Source: Candidatus Vecturithrix granuli
GTDB lineage: Bacteria; Moduliflexota; Moduliflexia; Moduliflexales; Moduliflexaceae
Direction of reading: 5' to 3'
DNA: 64,000 nt
NCBI GenBank assembly: GCA_000739535.1
Contig: DF820463.1
Span: 53,517-117,516, forward strand
The notes under the pieces are model-generated. The model searched no databases. It was not told the origin of the DNA and saw nothing but the letters and a program-made list of their open reading frames with translations. Position 1 is the stretch's first letter. Each line of letters starts with the position of its first letter. Shown piece after piece: positions 34,718-44,090 of the stretch. The translations under genes and the position numbers were made by a program.

Positions 34718-37147
34718 TTATCGGATCTGAATTCCTAAATGGGATCGCAAAGCATCAATAATGCATTGGTGCACCTCAGACACTTCAGCATCAGTTAACG
34801 TTTTTTCTAACGAGCGATATTGTAATGAATAGGTGAATCCAACATGACCGTCGGCGATTTGTGGGCCGACATACCGATCGAATAACATCATGCGATCCAA
34901 AAGAGGCGCCCCTGTTTCTTGGATCAACTGTTCGATCTCTGAGGCCAGGATGGCATTTGCCGGAACAACAATCGCCAGATCTCGAAACACCGCGGGAAAT
35001 TTCGGTAATGGCTGAAAGGTCTTCTTAAACGAGGTCTCTTCCACTAAAGGCGCTAAATAAAACTCACACAGATAAATCCGTTCATCGCCCAGGTCAAAAT
35101 GCCCAGCAACTTTGGGGTGAATTCTCCCAAGGCATCCGAGCGGTTTCCCGTGAACTATAATTTCAGCCGCTTCACCCGGATGCAGAAAAGGATACTGGGT
35201 TGTACGAGCAAAGATTGCCGAGACATTCAAGCGTTCGAACAGATTTTCGACGATTCCCTTGAGATCATAAAAATCTATCGGTGTCTGCGCATACGCCCAG
35301 GATGCACCTGATCTCGCCCCGGTTAATACGGCGCTGATCATCGTATGCTCATCGGGCAACCGTTTTGAGGTATCTGTCTGGTAAAAGACTTTCCCAATCT
35401 CAAAAAATCGAAGATTTTCCACGCGATTACTCTTATTGAGAAACACATTGCCGAGCAACCCTGGAATTGTGGTTGTGCGAAGGTTTCCCTGTTCAACCGT
35501 CAACGGATTTTTCAAGGGAACAATCTGCTTGTAGGGCGCTTGAGCAGCAACCCCCAGTTTTTCTAAACTGCTGACGTCAAAAAAACTATAATTGATGACT
35601 TCGTACAACCCTTGACTCAACAGCGTTTCCCGCACAATGCCTTCAACATCACGCGCTAGATTGTCAATTTTTGAGGGAATTTCCCCTGATGGAAATTGCG
35701 TCGGAATATTATCGTAATTATAGATGCGTCCGATTTCTTCAATCAGATCGATTTCTCTCGTCACATCAGGCCGGTAAGATGGCACTTCTACCGTAAATCC
35801 TTGTTCCTCTGTCGTCAGAACTCGGAAGCCCAGGGTTGATAGAATGTGCTGAATCGTCTCACGATCGATCTGAATCCCAAGAATGTCAGTCACACGTGAG
35901 AGACGTAACGACACATTCAGCGGTGTATATGCGAGCGGAAAACAATCAATAATACCCTGAGCCGCTTTTCCTCCTGCCAGTTCAATGATTAATTTTGTCG
36001 CGCGCCGCAGGGCATAATCAACTTTTAAGAGATCAATGCTGCGTTCAAAACGATAACTTGCTTCAGTGCTTAATCCTAATTTTTTGGAGGTTTTGCGGAT
36101 GCTGGATGGCGAAAAATACGCACTTTCTAACAAAATATTTGTTGTAGTATCTGATATTTCCGAATTAAGTCCTCCCATGACGCCGGCAATTCCGACGCTG
36201 CGCCGATGTCCATCGGCAATCATTAAAATCTGATCATCAAGCTGGCGTTCAGTTTCGTCCAACGTGATAAAACGTTCATCCTGGTGCGCCCGACGCACAA
36301 TAATCTGTCGTCCTGCCAACATATCCAAATCAAAAGCATGGAGCGGCTGACCTAACTCTAACATCACAAAATTGGTGACATCCACGACATTATTAATTGA
36401 TCGCATCCCGACATGTTCTACTCTCCGTTTCAACCATAGAGGGGAGGGGCCAATCTTCACCCCTGTCATAATGCTCGCAGTATAGCGTGGGCAGAGTTCA
36501 GGATCTTCAATCGTGACAGTAGCAATCTCAGCGACAGGCTGGCCTTCTTCAGGGTAGTCGTTTGCGGGAAAAGTTAATGGACGCGCAAGTAAGGTCGCAA
36601 CTTCTCTGGCTACGCCGACATGACTGAGGCAGTCGCCGCGATTCGGCGTGAGTCCGATTTCAAGAATTGTATCCTCTTCGATTCCCAGGATTTCATGAGA
36701 AATCGGCGTTCCGACAGAAATGTCTGCCGCGAGCACCATAATGCCGCGATGATCGTCGCTAATCCCCAACTCATCTTCGGCACAAATCATGCCCTGTGAA
36801 GTCACTCCGCGAATCTTTGCAGCACGCACATTCAGGCCACCGGGCAATTCAGCGCCTGGCAGAGCGACCGGCGATTTAACATGCACAGCCGTATTCGGAG
36901 CGCCGCACACAACAGTGATCGGGGTGGTTTCGCCGATATCCACCTGACACACATATAATTCAGCGGCTTCAGGATGTATTTGAACGTCAAGAATTTCTCC
37001 AACCACGATCCGCTCAGAGAACCTGTAGGTTCGTTCTTCAAGCCCTTCGACTTCTAACCCTGCCATGGTTAAGCGATCCGCAAGTTCAGCAACAGAGGTA
37101 TCTCCACACTCTACATAGTCTTGTAACCAACGATAACTAACTTTCAT
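34718..37147 (-). CDS. pheT: Phenylalanyl-tRNA synthetase beta subunit, bacterial type
   Basis: An 809-residue subunit. It has an N-terminal EMAP-like tRNA-binding domain (about 40-150), B3/B4 editing domain (about 210-380, with [20 protein letters not shown] and [19 protein letters not shown]), B5 domain (about 400-470), catalytic-like core with YEVINYSFF, and a C-terminal FDX-ACB domain (about 715-808, [15 protein letters not shown]). This is the full-length bacterial architecture. It is the last gene of the thrS-infC-rpmI-rplT-pheST cluster, 49 bases after pheS. A second, unrelated-type beta subunit is encoded at 55420-57105. Confidence 0.97.
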   Translation of the reverse strand: MKVSYRWLQDYVECGDTSVAELADRLTMAGLEVEGLEERTYRFSERIVVGEILDVQIHPEAAELYVCQVDIGETTPITVVCGAPNTAVHVKSPVALPGAELPGGLNVRAAKIRGVTSQGMICAEDELGISDDHRGIMVLAADISVGTPISHEILGIEEDTILEIGLTPNRGDCLSHVGVAREVATLLARPLTFPANDYPEEGQPVAEIATVTIEDPELCPRYTASIMTGVKIGPSPLWLKRRVEHVGMRSINNVVDVTNFVMLELGQPLHAFDLDMLAGRQIIVRRAHQDERFITLDETERQLDDQILMIADGHRRSVGIAGVMGGLNSEISDTTTNILLESAYFSPSSIRKTSKKLGLSTEASYRFERSIDLLKVDYALRRATKLIIELAGGKAAQGIIDCFPLAYTPLNVSLRLSRVTDILGIQIDRETIQHILSTLGFRVLTTEEQGFTVEVPSYRPDVTREIDLIEEIGRIYNYDNIPTQFPSGEIPSKIDNLARDVEGIVRETLLSQGLYEVINYSFFDVSSLEKLGVAAQAPYKQIVPLKNPLTVEQGNLRTTTIPGLLGNVFLNKSNRVENLRFFEIGKVFYQTDTSKRLPDEHTMISAVLTGARSGASWAYAQTPIDFYDLKGIVENLFERLNVSAIFARTTQYPFLHPGEAAEIIVHGKPLGCLGRIHPKVAGHFDLGDERIYLCEFYLAPLVEETSFKKTFQPLPKFPAVFRDLAIVVPANAILASEIEQLIQETGAPLLDRMMLFDRYVGPQIADGHVGFTYSLQYRSLEKTLTDAEVSEVHQCIIDALRSHLGIQIR

Positions 37148-37196
37148 ATTCTTTCGCGCTTCTGGTAGTCTTTTTCTGAAAAACTAGAGCATCACA

Positions 37197-38222
37197 TTAG
37201 AATTGTTCGAGAAATCTCAGATCATTTTCAAACAAGAGGCGAATATCATCAATGCCGTATTTCAACATGGCAATCCGTTCAGCCCCCATTCCAAAGGCAT
37301 AACCACGATATTTTTCAGGGTCATAGTTAACATAGCCGAAGACATTTGGGTCGATCATACCTGAACCAAGAATTTCAATCCAGCCGGTGCTGCCGCAAAC
37401 CCGGCATCCTTTTCCTTTACACATAAAACAGGAAATATCAACTTCCGCGCTCGGTTCGGTAAACGGAAAAAAACTGGGACGAAAACGAAGTCTGGTACCT
37501 TTGCCAAACATCTGTTCGACAAACAGTTCCAGTACGCCTTTTAAGTCGGTCATGCTGATATGGGTATCCACGCAAACCCCTTCAATTTGATGGAACATGG
37601 GGCTATGAGAAATATCAGCGTCATGCCGATATACCTTGCCGGTGCAAATAAATCGAACAGGCGGGGTCGTTTTTTCCATGAACCGAATTTGAACCGGGGA
37701 AGTGTGCGTGCGTAACACCACGTCGTCATTGACGAAAAACGTATCTTGCATATCCCGCGAGGGATGATCTTTGGGGAAATTCAAGGCTTCAAAGTTGTAA
37801 TAATCCAATTCAACTTCCGGTCCTTCTGCCACTGAAAACCCCAACCCCCTGAAAATCTGTTCGGTCTGTTCCAATACTTGTGTAACAGGATGTTTTTTTC
37901 CAAACAGAAGCCGTCGTCCGGGAAGTGTGACATCAATACGTTCTTCGGCCAGTTTCTTTTGAGTCGCTTCTTCGTCCAGTTGGCGTTCTCTGGAATCGTG
38001 CAACTCTTGCAGGAAATTTTTGACATCATTAATTTTTTTCCCCGCAAGGGGGCGCTGTTCAGGGGACAATCCCCCTAACAGCTTCATGGCCTGAGAAATC
38101 TGGCTTTTCTTTCCCAGATATTTGACGCGAAGGTTATTGAGCGTTTCTTGATCAGTTGTCGCCAAAAATTCCTGCTGCGCCGTGGTTTGAAGAATTTCTA
38201 AGGTTTGAATAATATCTTCCAT
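37197..38222 (-). CDS. pheS: Phenylalanyl-tRNA synthetase alpha subunit, bacterial type
   Basis: A 341-residue catalytic subunit of class II. After an N-terminal coiled coil (about 1-90) come motif 2 region GKVYRHDADISHSPMFHQ, the Phe-binding FRPSFFPFTEPSAEVDI and motif 3 YAFGMGAERIAMLKYGI. An extra cysteine group (CFMCKGKGCRVCG, about 258-270) may bind zinc, which is seen in some bacterial PheS. It lies 15 bases after rplT, in the standard order. No leader peptide is seen here, unlike the second PheRS operon. Confidence 0.97.
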   Translation of the reverse strand: MEDIIQTLEILQTTAQQEFLATTDQETLNNLRVKYLGKKSQISQAMKLLGGLSPEQRPLAGKKINDVKNFLQELHDSRERQLDEEATQKKLAEERIDVTLPGRRLLFGKKHPVTQVLEQTEQIFRGLGFSVAEGPEVELDYYNFEALNFPKDHPSRDMQDTFFVNDDVVLRTHTSPVQIRFMEKTTPPVRFICTGKVYRHDADISHSPMFHQIEGVCVDTHISMTDLKGVLELFVEQMFGKGTRLRFRPSFFPFTEPSAEVDISCFMCKGKGCRVCGSTGWIEILGSGMIDPNVFGYVNYDPEKYRGYAFGMGAERIAMLKYGIDDIRLLFENDLRFLEQF

Positions 38223-38237
38223 CGCTTTCGATATAAC

Positions 38238-38621
38238 TTACGCCGCTTGTGCTTCTTCAACAGAATTCCCCAGCGCAGCTTTGGCAGTTTCAACCAGTTG
38301 GGCAAATGCCGCTGAATCTTCAATCGCTAAATTCGCCAATACTCTTCGATCTAACACCACATTCGCTTTGTGCAAGCCGCACATAAATTGACTATACGAA
38401 AGTCCGTGTTCACGCGTGGCAGCATTAATTCGAATGATCCAGAGTTTCCGAAAATCGCGTTTTCGTTGTCTCCGATCGCGATAGGCGTAGGTTAAGGATT
38501 TAATCACCGCATTTTTCGCGGTACGATAAAGTTTGCTACGCCCTCCGCGAAACCCTTTAGCCAGCTTTAAAATTTTCTTATGACGTCTTTTTGTCGTTGT
38601 TCCGCTTTTTACCCTTGCCAT
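38238..38621 (-). CDS. rplT: 50S ribosomal protein L20
   Basis: A 127-residue basic protein. [19 protein letters not shown] and [20 protein letters not shown] at the N terminus and the [19 protein letters not shown] block are canonical L20. It is about ten residues longer than usual because of an acidic Ala/Glu tail (NSVEEAQAA). L20 binds 23S rRNA and, in other bacteria, represses the infC-rpmI-rplT mRNA. Confidence 0.97.
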   Translation of the reverse strand: MARVKSGTTTKRRHKKILKLAKGFRGGRSKLYRTAKNAVIKSLTYAYRDRRQRKRDFRKLWIIRINAATREHGLSYSQFMCGLHKANVVLDRRVLANLAIEDSAAFAQLVETAKAALGNSVEEAQAA

Positions 38622-38683
38622 AATGCTTCACCTTTTATTAATCGTTTTTATCGGTAAGAAAATTTATTCCAGTTGTTCACGAC

Positions 38684-38881
38684 TTATACATAGGGGATAA
38701 GCCGTTGAATACGCTTATTATCAACCCTTACGACGGTTGTTGCTTGACGTAGATGGCGTTTTCTTTTACGGGTTTTTCCGGTGAAAAGATGTGCGCCAAA
38801 TGCTTTATTCCGTTTAATTTTCCCCGATCCTGTTTTTCGAAAACGCTTGGCGGCGCTTCTGTTAGTCTTCATCTTTGGCAT
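38684..38881 (-). CDS. rpmI: 50S ribosomal protein L35
   Basis: A 65-residue very basic ribosomal protein: [20 protein letters not shown], then [20 protein letters not shown], the standard L35 pattern. It lies 62 bases before rplT and 84 bases after infC, in the universal infC-rpmI-rplT order. Confidence 0.97.
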   Translation of the reverse strand: MPKMKTNRSAAKRFRKTGSGKIKRNKAFGAHLFTGKTRKRKRHLRQATTVVRVDNKRIQRLIPYV

Positions 38882-38965
38882 AGTCGTATCTTCTATGGAA
38901 CAAAGAGAATGTGATCATTCGGTCATCATCCGTCTGACCTCTCTCCGCTTTCTCCATTTCCTCCT

Positions 38966-39538
38966 TTACGGTTTCGACTTTTTTTCGCTTTTCTGGGATT
39001 TTGATACCAGAACCACCGTCATATTTCGTCCTTCCATTTTCGCCGGACTTTCAATATCCGCAATATCCTGTGTAGCTTCAAGAAAACGATCCAGCAGTTT
39101 TTGTCCAAGATCTTTGTGGACAATTTCTCGGCCGCGAAAAACCACGGAAATTTTGGCTTTATCGCCGTCTTCCAGGAAACGCTTGACATGGTTCAGTTTA
39201 AACTGATAGTCGTGCTCATCAATTTTCGGACGAACTTTGACCTCTTTGATTTGAATGACTGTTTGTTTCTTTTTTGCTTCATGGGCTCGTTTTTGTTGCT
39301 GATATCGAAATTTCCCGTAGTCCATCATTTTACAGACCGGTGGATCAGCACTAGGAGCCACTTCAACCAAATCCAACCCCAGTTCTCGTGCTTTGTTGAG
39401 CGCATCATCTCGAGAGAGAATCCCCAATTGTTCTCCGTCTGGCCCGACAATTCGAAGTTCTGGCGCATGAATTTGCGAATTAATTTTGTTCTCGACGCGT
39501 CCGGTTTTTTGGGAATAACTCGCTTTTTTCCTTTTCAC
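38966..39538 (-). CDS. infC: Translation initiation factor IF-3
   Basis: A 190-residue factor that keeps 30S subunits free and checks start codons. The N domain has INSQIHAPELRIVGPDGEQL and VEVAPSADPPVCKMMDYGKF; the linker and C domain have KVRPKIDEHDYQFKLNHVKR and AKISVVFRGREIVHKDLG. The start appears to be GTG immediately after the thrS stop (TGAGTG). A non-ATG start is usual for infC, where IF-3 autoregulates by rejecting weak starts. The C terminus is Lys/Ser-rich. Confidence 0.96.
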   Translation of the reverse strand: MKRKKASYSQKTGRVENKINSQIHAPELRIVGPDGEQLGILSRDDALNKARELGLDLVEVAPSADPPVCKMMDYGKFRYQQQKRAHEAKKKQTVIQIKEVKVRPKIDEHDYQFKLNHVKRFLEDGDKAKISVVFRGREIVHKDLGQKLLDRFLEATQDIADIESPAKMEGRNMTVVLVSKSQKSEKKSKP

Positions 39539-41452
39539 TCACACCTCTTCATCTGATAACTGACGAATCAGTTGTTCCATTGTCAACGATCCCAGATCAC
39601 CTTTTCGCCGATGGCGAAGGGATAGTGTATGGTTTGCAAACTCTTTATCGCCGATGATCACCATATAAGGCACCTGTTCTCGTTGAGCAATCCGTATTTT
39701 CTGGCTAATTTTTTCGTCATGAGTATCGAGTTCAACACGAAACTTTGCTTTTTGAAGCTGGGCGGCCACATTGGCGGCATAATCACTATGGCGCAACCCA
39801 ATCGGCAAAATTTTAATTTGGACTGGAGCCAGCCACAAAGGAAACGCTCCGGCATAATGTTCGATTAATGCACCGATAAAGCGTTCCATAGAGCCGAGCA
39901 CAGTCCGATGAATCATGTACACATGATGCTTCTTCCCATCTTCGCCGATATAATTCACATCAAAGCGGCCGGGAAGATTAAAATCAAATTGTGTCGTTGG
40001 CCCTTGCCATCCTCGTCCCAAAGCGTCAATTAATTTTGTATCGATTTTCGGCCCATAGAAGACTGCTTCGCCTTCCATGCGGGTATAGGATAACCCTTTG
40101 TGCTGTAACGCTTTAATCAACGCCTGTTCTGCAAGTTCCCAGTTCTCATCAGATCCCGCGTATTTTTCAGGATGCTGCGGATCGCGGACGCTGAGTTCGA
40201 CTTCATACCGATCAAACCCAAAGGCTTTGAGCATGTATTCGGTCAAATTAAGCACGCCCACAATTTCATCAAAAACCTGTTCCGGAGTACAAAAAATATG
40301 AGCGTCATCCTGCGTAAATCCGCGCACGCGCAACATGCCGTGCAAAGTTCCAGATCGTTCATAGCGATAGACTGTCCCTAATTCGGCATATCTGATCGGT
40401 AAGTCACGATAGCTTCGAATTTGCGTCTGGTAAATCAAAATATGACCGGGACAATTCATTGGTTTTAACACATATTCGTCATCGTCAATAGATAACGTGT
40501 ACATATTATCCCGGTAAAAATCATAATGCCCGGAGGTGCGCCACAAACTTGAATGGGCGATGTGCGGAATCGTGACCAGTTCATAGCCTCGTTCCAGATG
40601 AACGTCCTTCCAGAAATCTTCCACAACCCTTCTGAGCATCGCGCCTTTCGGATGCCAATAAATTAATCCCGCGCCCGCATCCTGGTGGATGCTAAAGAGA
40701 TCAAGCTCTTTTCCTAATTTACGATGGTCGCGGCGTTTGGCTTCTTCTAAACGGTCGAGATGCTGAGTTAACGCGCTTTTCGATGGGAAAGACGTGCCAT
40801 AAATCCGCTGCAGCATAGGGTTGCGTTCGTCGCCGCGCCAATAGGCCCCGGCTATGGTGAGCAATTTAAACGCCCGAATTTTTCCGGTCGAAGGGATGTG
40901 AGGGCCGCGGCACAAATCAACAAATGTCCCTTGTTGATATTCGCTAATCCGTTCCCCGTCCGGCAGTTCCTGGAGAATTTCAACTTTATATTTTTCTCCG
41001 CGACTCCCGAAATCTGCTATCGCCTCTTCCTTCGAAAGCTCCTTCCGCGTATATGGCAGATCGGCCTCTACCAACTCTGCCATTTTTTGTTCGATCCGTT
41101 CAAGATCTTCTGGGGTAAAGGGCTGTCCAACTTCGAAATCGTAATAAAACCCATCTTCAATGGCTGGTCCAATAGCAATTTTAGTTCCGGGAAACAATTC
41201 TTGGACGGCCTGAGCCATCAAATGCGAGGTGCTGTGACGATAGATTTCAGCGCCAACTTTAGAATGAAAGGTGAGAATTTCTACCGAACAATCGTGCTCC
41301 AGTGTCGTTGATAAATCTCGAGGCACCCCATCAATTTTTACGGCAAGAGCCTCTTTTCCCAACCGAGAACTGATTTTCGATGCGAGTTCAGCCGCCGTCA
41401 TCCCCGCTTCGACTTGCTGAACCGAACCATCAGGAAGTGTAATGTGTATCAT
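39539..41452 (-). CDS. thrS: Threonyl-tRNA synthetase
   Basis: A 637-residue class II synthetase. Order: TGS domain (1-62), editing SAD domain with HSTSHLMAQAVQELF and DGFYYDFEV, then the catalytic domain with zinc ligands around LKPMNCPGHILIYQ and motif 2 GTVYRYERSGTLHGMLRVRG, and a C-terminal anticodon-binding domain (from about 535, APVQIKILPIG). Length is normal. No T-box or operator hairpin is obvious in the short leader, which contains GGAGGAGAG far upstream of the ATG. tRNA-Val lies just upstream on the same strand. Confidence 0.97.
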   Translation of the reverse strand: MIHITLPDGSVQQVEAGMTAAELASKISSRLGKEALAVKIDGVPRDLSTTLEHDCSVEILTFHSKVGAEIYRHSTSHLMAQAVQELFPGTKIAIGPAIEDGFYYDFEVGQPFTPEDLERIEQKMAELVEADLPYTRKELSKEEAIADFGSRGEKYKVEILQELPDGERISEYQQGTFVDLCRGPHIPSTGKIRAFKLLTIAGAYWRGDERNPMLQRIYGTSFPSKSALTQHLDRLEEAKRRDHRKLGKELDLFSIHQDAGAGLIYWHPKGAMLRRVVEDFWKDVHLERGYELVTIPHIAHSSLWRTSGHYDFYRDNMYTLSIDDDEYVLKPMNCPGHILIYQTQIRSYRDLPIRYAELGTVYRYERSGTLHGMLRVRGFTQDDAHIFCTPEQVFDEIVGVLNLTEYMLKAFGFDRYEVELSVRDPQHPEKYAGSDENWELAEQALIKALQHKGLSYTRMEGEAVFYGPKIDTKLIDALGRGWQGPTTQFDFNLPGRFDVNYIGEDGKKHHVYMIHRTVLGSMERFIGALIEHYAGAFPLWLAPVQIKILPIGLRHSDYAANVAAQLQKAKFRVELDTHDEKISQKIRIAQREQVPYMVIIGDKEFANHTLSLRHRRKGDLGSLTMEQLIRQLSDEEV

Positions 41453-41501
41453 AGCCTGGTAAGTAAAATCTCTCCTCCCTCTCCTCTATGCAAAAAAATA
41501 A

Positions 41502-41573
41502 TAGGCACGGGCGGTCTCGAACCGCCGACTTCTACCGCGTCAAGGTAGCGCTCTCCCCCTGAGCTACGTGCCT
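41502..41573 (-). tRNA. tRNA-Val (anticodon GAC)
   Basis: The minus strand folds as a cloverleaf: acceptor AGGCACG/CGTGCCT, D stem GCTC/GAGC, anticodon stem CTACC/GGTAG with loop TTGACGC (anticodon GAC), variable AAGTC, and T stem GGCGG/CCGCC with loop TTCGAGA. Discriminator is A and CCA is not encoded. It reads GUC and GUU valine codons. Confidence 0.95.
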
Positions 41574-41708
41574 ATATTCTTTTAGACTTATTTTAGGATA
41601 CTCAACGTATCTTTATTGTGTGGAGACGATATGTATGAGGCGGGAAACTTGTCAAGAGAATTTTTTAAAATATTTACCACATTGACTGAGAAAGTATCAA
41701 AATATCTC

Positions 41709-41736
41709 TTGACACAAAAAGTTTTTTCCCTATGAT
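41709..41736 (+). promoter_or_regulatory. Sigma70-type promoter of the YbjN-pspA unit
   Basis: TTGACA (41709-41714) and TATGAT (41731-41736) are separated by 16 bases, about 55 bases before the first gene. It is one of the clearest vegetative promoters in the window. No sigma54 (GG-N10-GC) element, which drives pspA in enterobacteria, was noticed. Confidence 0.7.
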
Positions 41737-41792
41737 AATCTATGAAGGGATAAGAACAATTTTAGATCAGGATTTTTAAAGGAGGTTTATCT

Positions 41793-42179
41793 ATGGTAAC
41801 ACAAAACGATGTTGAGATTTATCTGGATGACTGTGGGTTTCCTTTTGAAGCAGTCGGCGAGGGAATCTGGCGTGTTGAATCGCCCGATAACAAGGTCGAG
41901 AATATTATTGTTAGCTATGAGGCTCCGATTTTATTTATGCGAGTGAAACTCATGCCTGTTCCGACAAAGAAGCGCGAAACCTTTTATAGACGGCTGCTCG
42001 AACTCAATGCCACGGAGATTCCCCATGGCGCGTTTGGGATTGAGCAGGAGAATGTGGTGGTGATTGATACGCTGCAGGTTGAAAATCTTGATCGGAATGA
42101 GCTTCAGGCCTCGATTGACTCGCTAGCTTTTACGGTCGCACAATATTATAAGGAATTGAAAACCTATATTGAGAATTAA
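41793..42179 (+). CDS. YbjN / type III secretion chaperone-like domain protein
   Basis: A 128-residue protein with a CesT/YbjN-like alpha-beta fold pattern: DVEIYLDDCGFPFEAVGEG at the start, IIVSYEAPILFMRVKLM in the middle, RLLELNATEIPHGAFGIEQ and a helix-rich end. A perfect AAAGGAGG lies upstream. It is followed 44 bases later by PspA, and the pair shares one promoter. YbjN-like domains act as small chaperones or adaptors in other settings; here a link to membrane-stress response is inferred only from the neighbour. Confidence 0.65.
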   Translation: MVTQNDVEIYLDDCGFPFEAVGEGIWRVESPDNKVENIIVSYEAPILFMRVKLMPVPTKKRETFYRRLLELNATEIPHGAFGIEQENVVVIDTLQVENLDRNELQASIDSLAFTVAQYYKELKTYIEN

Positions 42180-42223
42180 TTCATCGTCACATCACCGTTG
42201 AAAGGTGAAAGGAGGAAACACGT

Positions 42224-42889
42224 ATGGGTATTTTTGGAAGACTCTCAGATATTTTATCAGCCAATGTCAATGAACTTATTGATCGCGCTGAAGATCCACA
42301 AAAAATGATGGAACAGATGATCCGGGAAATGCACGAACAGTTGCGTGATGCGAAAATTCAGGTAGCTAAAGCGATTGCCGATGAAAAGCGGCTGCAGTAC
42401 CAACTCAAACAAAATGAAACGCAAGCGCAAAACTGGGAGAGTAAGGCCATGCTGGCTCTGAAAAAGGGAGATGAAAATCTCGCAAAAGAAGCCTTAAAAC
42501 AAAAAAAGACTTATGATGGCCTGGCCGAATCCATTCGTCCGCAATGGGAACAACAGAATAATATGTCTTCGAAGCTCAAAGACAGCCTGCGCGCACTGGA
42601 GTCAAAGATTGACGAGGCTCGACGCAAAAAAGAGATTCTGGTGGCGCGCCAGAAACGTGCTGAAGCACAAAAGAAGGTGCACGAGGTGATGTCGGGCTTG
42701 AACGATCGCGGTGCCTTTGCTAAGTTTGACCGCATGGAACAGAAAGTCATGGAAATTGAAGCTCAGGCTGATGCGGCAGTAGAGTTAGAAATTAGTTCCC
42801 TCGACGATCAATTTAAGGCTCTTGAAGCTAGTTCCGATGTTGATGATGAATTAGCTGCATTAAAAGCCAAATTAAGCCTGAATCCATAA
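42224..42889 (+). CDS. pspA: PspA/IM30 family membrane-stress protein
   Basis: A 221-residue nearly all-helical protein. The N-terminal amphipathic helix MGIFGRLSDILSANVNELID and DRAEDPQKMMEQMIREMHEQ are hallmarks of PspA/Vipp1. The central long coiled coil (about 30-185) follows, with AKEALKQKKTYDGLAES-type repeats. Family members form ESCRT-III-like rods on damaged inner membrane. The C terminus LAALKAKLSLNP is short, PspA-like rather than the extended Vipp1 tail. An intrinsic terminator follows. Confidence 0.92.
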   Translation: MGIFGRLSDILSANVNELIDRAEDPQKMMEQMIREMHEQLRDAKIQVAKAIADEKRLQYQLKQNETQAQNWESKAMLALKKGDENLAKEALKQKKTYDGLAESIRPQWEQQNNMSSKLKDSLRALESKIDEARRKKEILVARQKRAEAQKKVHEVMSGLNDRGAFAKFDRMEQKVMEIEAQADAAVELEISSLDDQFKALEASSDVDDELAALKAKLSLNP

Positions 42890-42903
42890 CGAATGCCTGC
42901 GAG

Positions 42904-42950
42904 AAAGGGAATGAGCTATTGACTGACAATACTCGTTCCCTTTTTGTTTT
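42904..42950 (+). terminator. Intrinsic terminator after pspA
   Basis: AAAGGGAATGAG (42904-42915) pairs with CTCGTTCCCTTT (42932-42943), with a G-T wobble, and is followed by TTGTTTTTT. It ends the YbjN-pspA unit before map. Confidence 0.8.
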
Positions 42951-43058
42951 TTCCGGAGTAACTCTAAGAATGAAGAATGAACAAGAATTTTCGGACTTTT
43001 GCTGAATATCATCGGGTTTTGTCAAACAACAGTCAAAAATTTTTATTTGTTATTATTT

Positions 43059-43811
43059 ATGGGAAGAATACACTTAAAATCCTCTCAAGAAATAGAGATT
43101 ATCCGCGCCAATGGGCGGTTAGCCGCTCAGACCCTGTTAATGTTGGAAAAGGCTGTGACTCCCGGAATCACCACATTAGCACTGGATCGGATGGCAGAAC
43201 AGTTTATTCGGGATCATCAGGCACTGCCATCCTTTAAAGGGTACCATGGTTTTCCGAGCAGCGTGTGTTGTTCTGTCAATGAACAGGTGGTCCATGGCAT
43301 TCCAAATGCTAAAAAATTACAAGAAGGCGACATTATTACCCTCGATGTCGGGGTGTATAAGAATGGCTATCACGGAGATTCCGCCATTACTGTCGCCGTC
43401 GGCAATATCACGACAGAAGCGCAGCAGTTAATGAAAGTCACCAAAGAAGCCTTATATCTGGGAATTCAGCAAGCGCAGTCCGGTGAGCGTTTAGGGGATA
43501 TTGGCTATGCAATTGAGTCATTCGTTAAAAAATATGGCTATGGAGTTGTCCGTGAATATACCGGACATGGGGTTGGGCGCGAGCTACATGAAGCGCCGCA
43601 CGTGCTCCATTATGGCAAAGCGAATACAGGCATCCGGTTGAAGGTTGGCATGGTCTTCACCATTGAACCGATGATCACCATGGGATCTCACGAAATTCAA
43701 GTAAAAAAAGATGGCTGGACTGCTGTGACAAAAGATAAGAGTTTGTGCGCTCAGTTTGAACACACGATCACGATTACGCCGAATGGACCTGATATTTTGA
43801 CCTTGCCATAA
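43059..43811 (+). CDS. map: Methionine aminopeptidase, type I
   Basis: A 250-residue metalloprotease that removes initiator methionine. Metal ligands are seen in ITLDVGVYKNGYHGDSA (two Asp), TGHGVGRELHEAPHV (His), FTIEPMITMG (Glu) and FEHTITITPNG (Glu); the substrate-pocket HGIPNAKKLQEGD is present. The frame opens at 42999, but MGRIHLKSSQEIEIIR (43059) is the usual N terminus. No clear Shine-Dalgarno sequence precedes either start. The following 279 bases hold a small GCTGGAAAAA/TTTTTTCCAGC hairpin (44043-44073) and nothing else recognised. Confidence 0.94.
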   Translation: MGRIHLKSSQEIEIIRANGRLAAQTLLMLEKAVTPGITTLALDRMAEQFIRDHQALPSFKGYHGFPSSVCCSVNEQVVHGIPNAKKLQEGDIITLDVGVYKNGYHGDSAITVAVGNITTEAQQLMKVTKEALYLGIQQAQSGERLGDIGYAIESFVKKYGYGVVREYTGHGVGRELHEAPHVLHYGKANTGIRLKVGMVFTIEPMITMGSHEIQVKKDGWTAVTKDKSLCAQFEHTITITPNGPDILTLP

Positions 43812-44090
43812 AGCTGATAAATTATATGGCAGAGAAAATTTTTACTTTATGAAAAAGAATCTGTCATAATTATAAACTTGGGATGTTCCTGAAAGGAAGA
43901 GATAGCAGGGATTCTGAGAGATTCGTAATATCCAGAAGTTGGATTAAGAGTGAAAAGAACAACAATATGCTCGATGAGAGGCGTCAGAACTTCTGGAGAC
44001 AAACTCTATTGTGAGCATGACTATTTATCCAGGACATGCTAGGCTGGAAAAACGTCTTTCCCTTTTTTCCAGCGCATTATAGCGAAGAAT

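Noticed and set aside
39101..39556. 151-codon plus-strand frame across infC
   Set aside because: Antisense shadow of infC.
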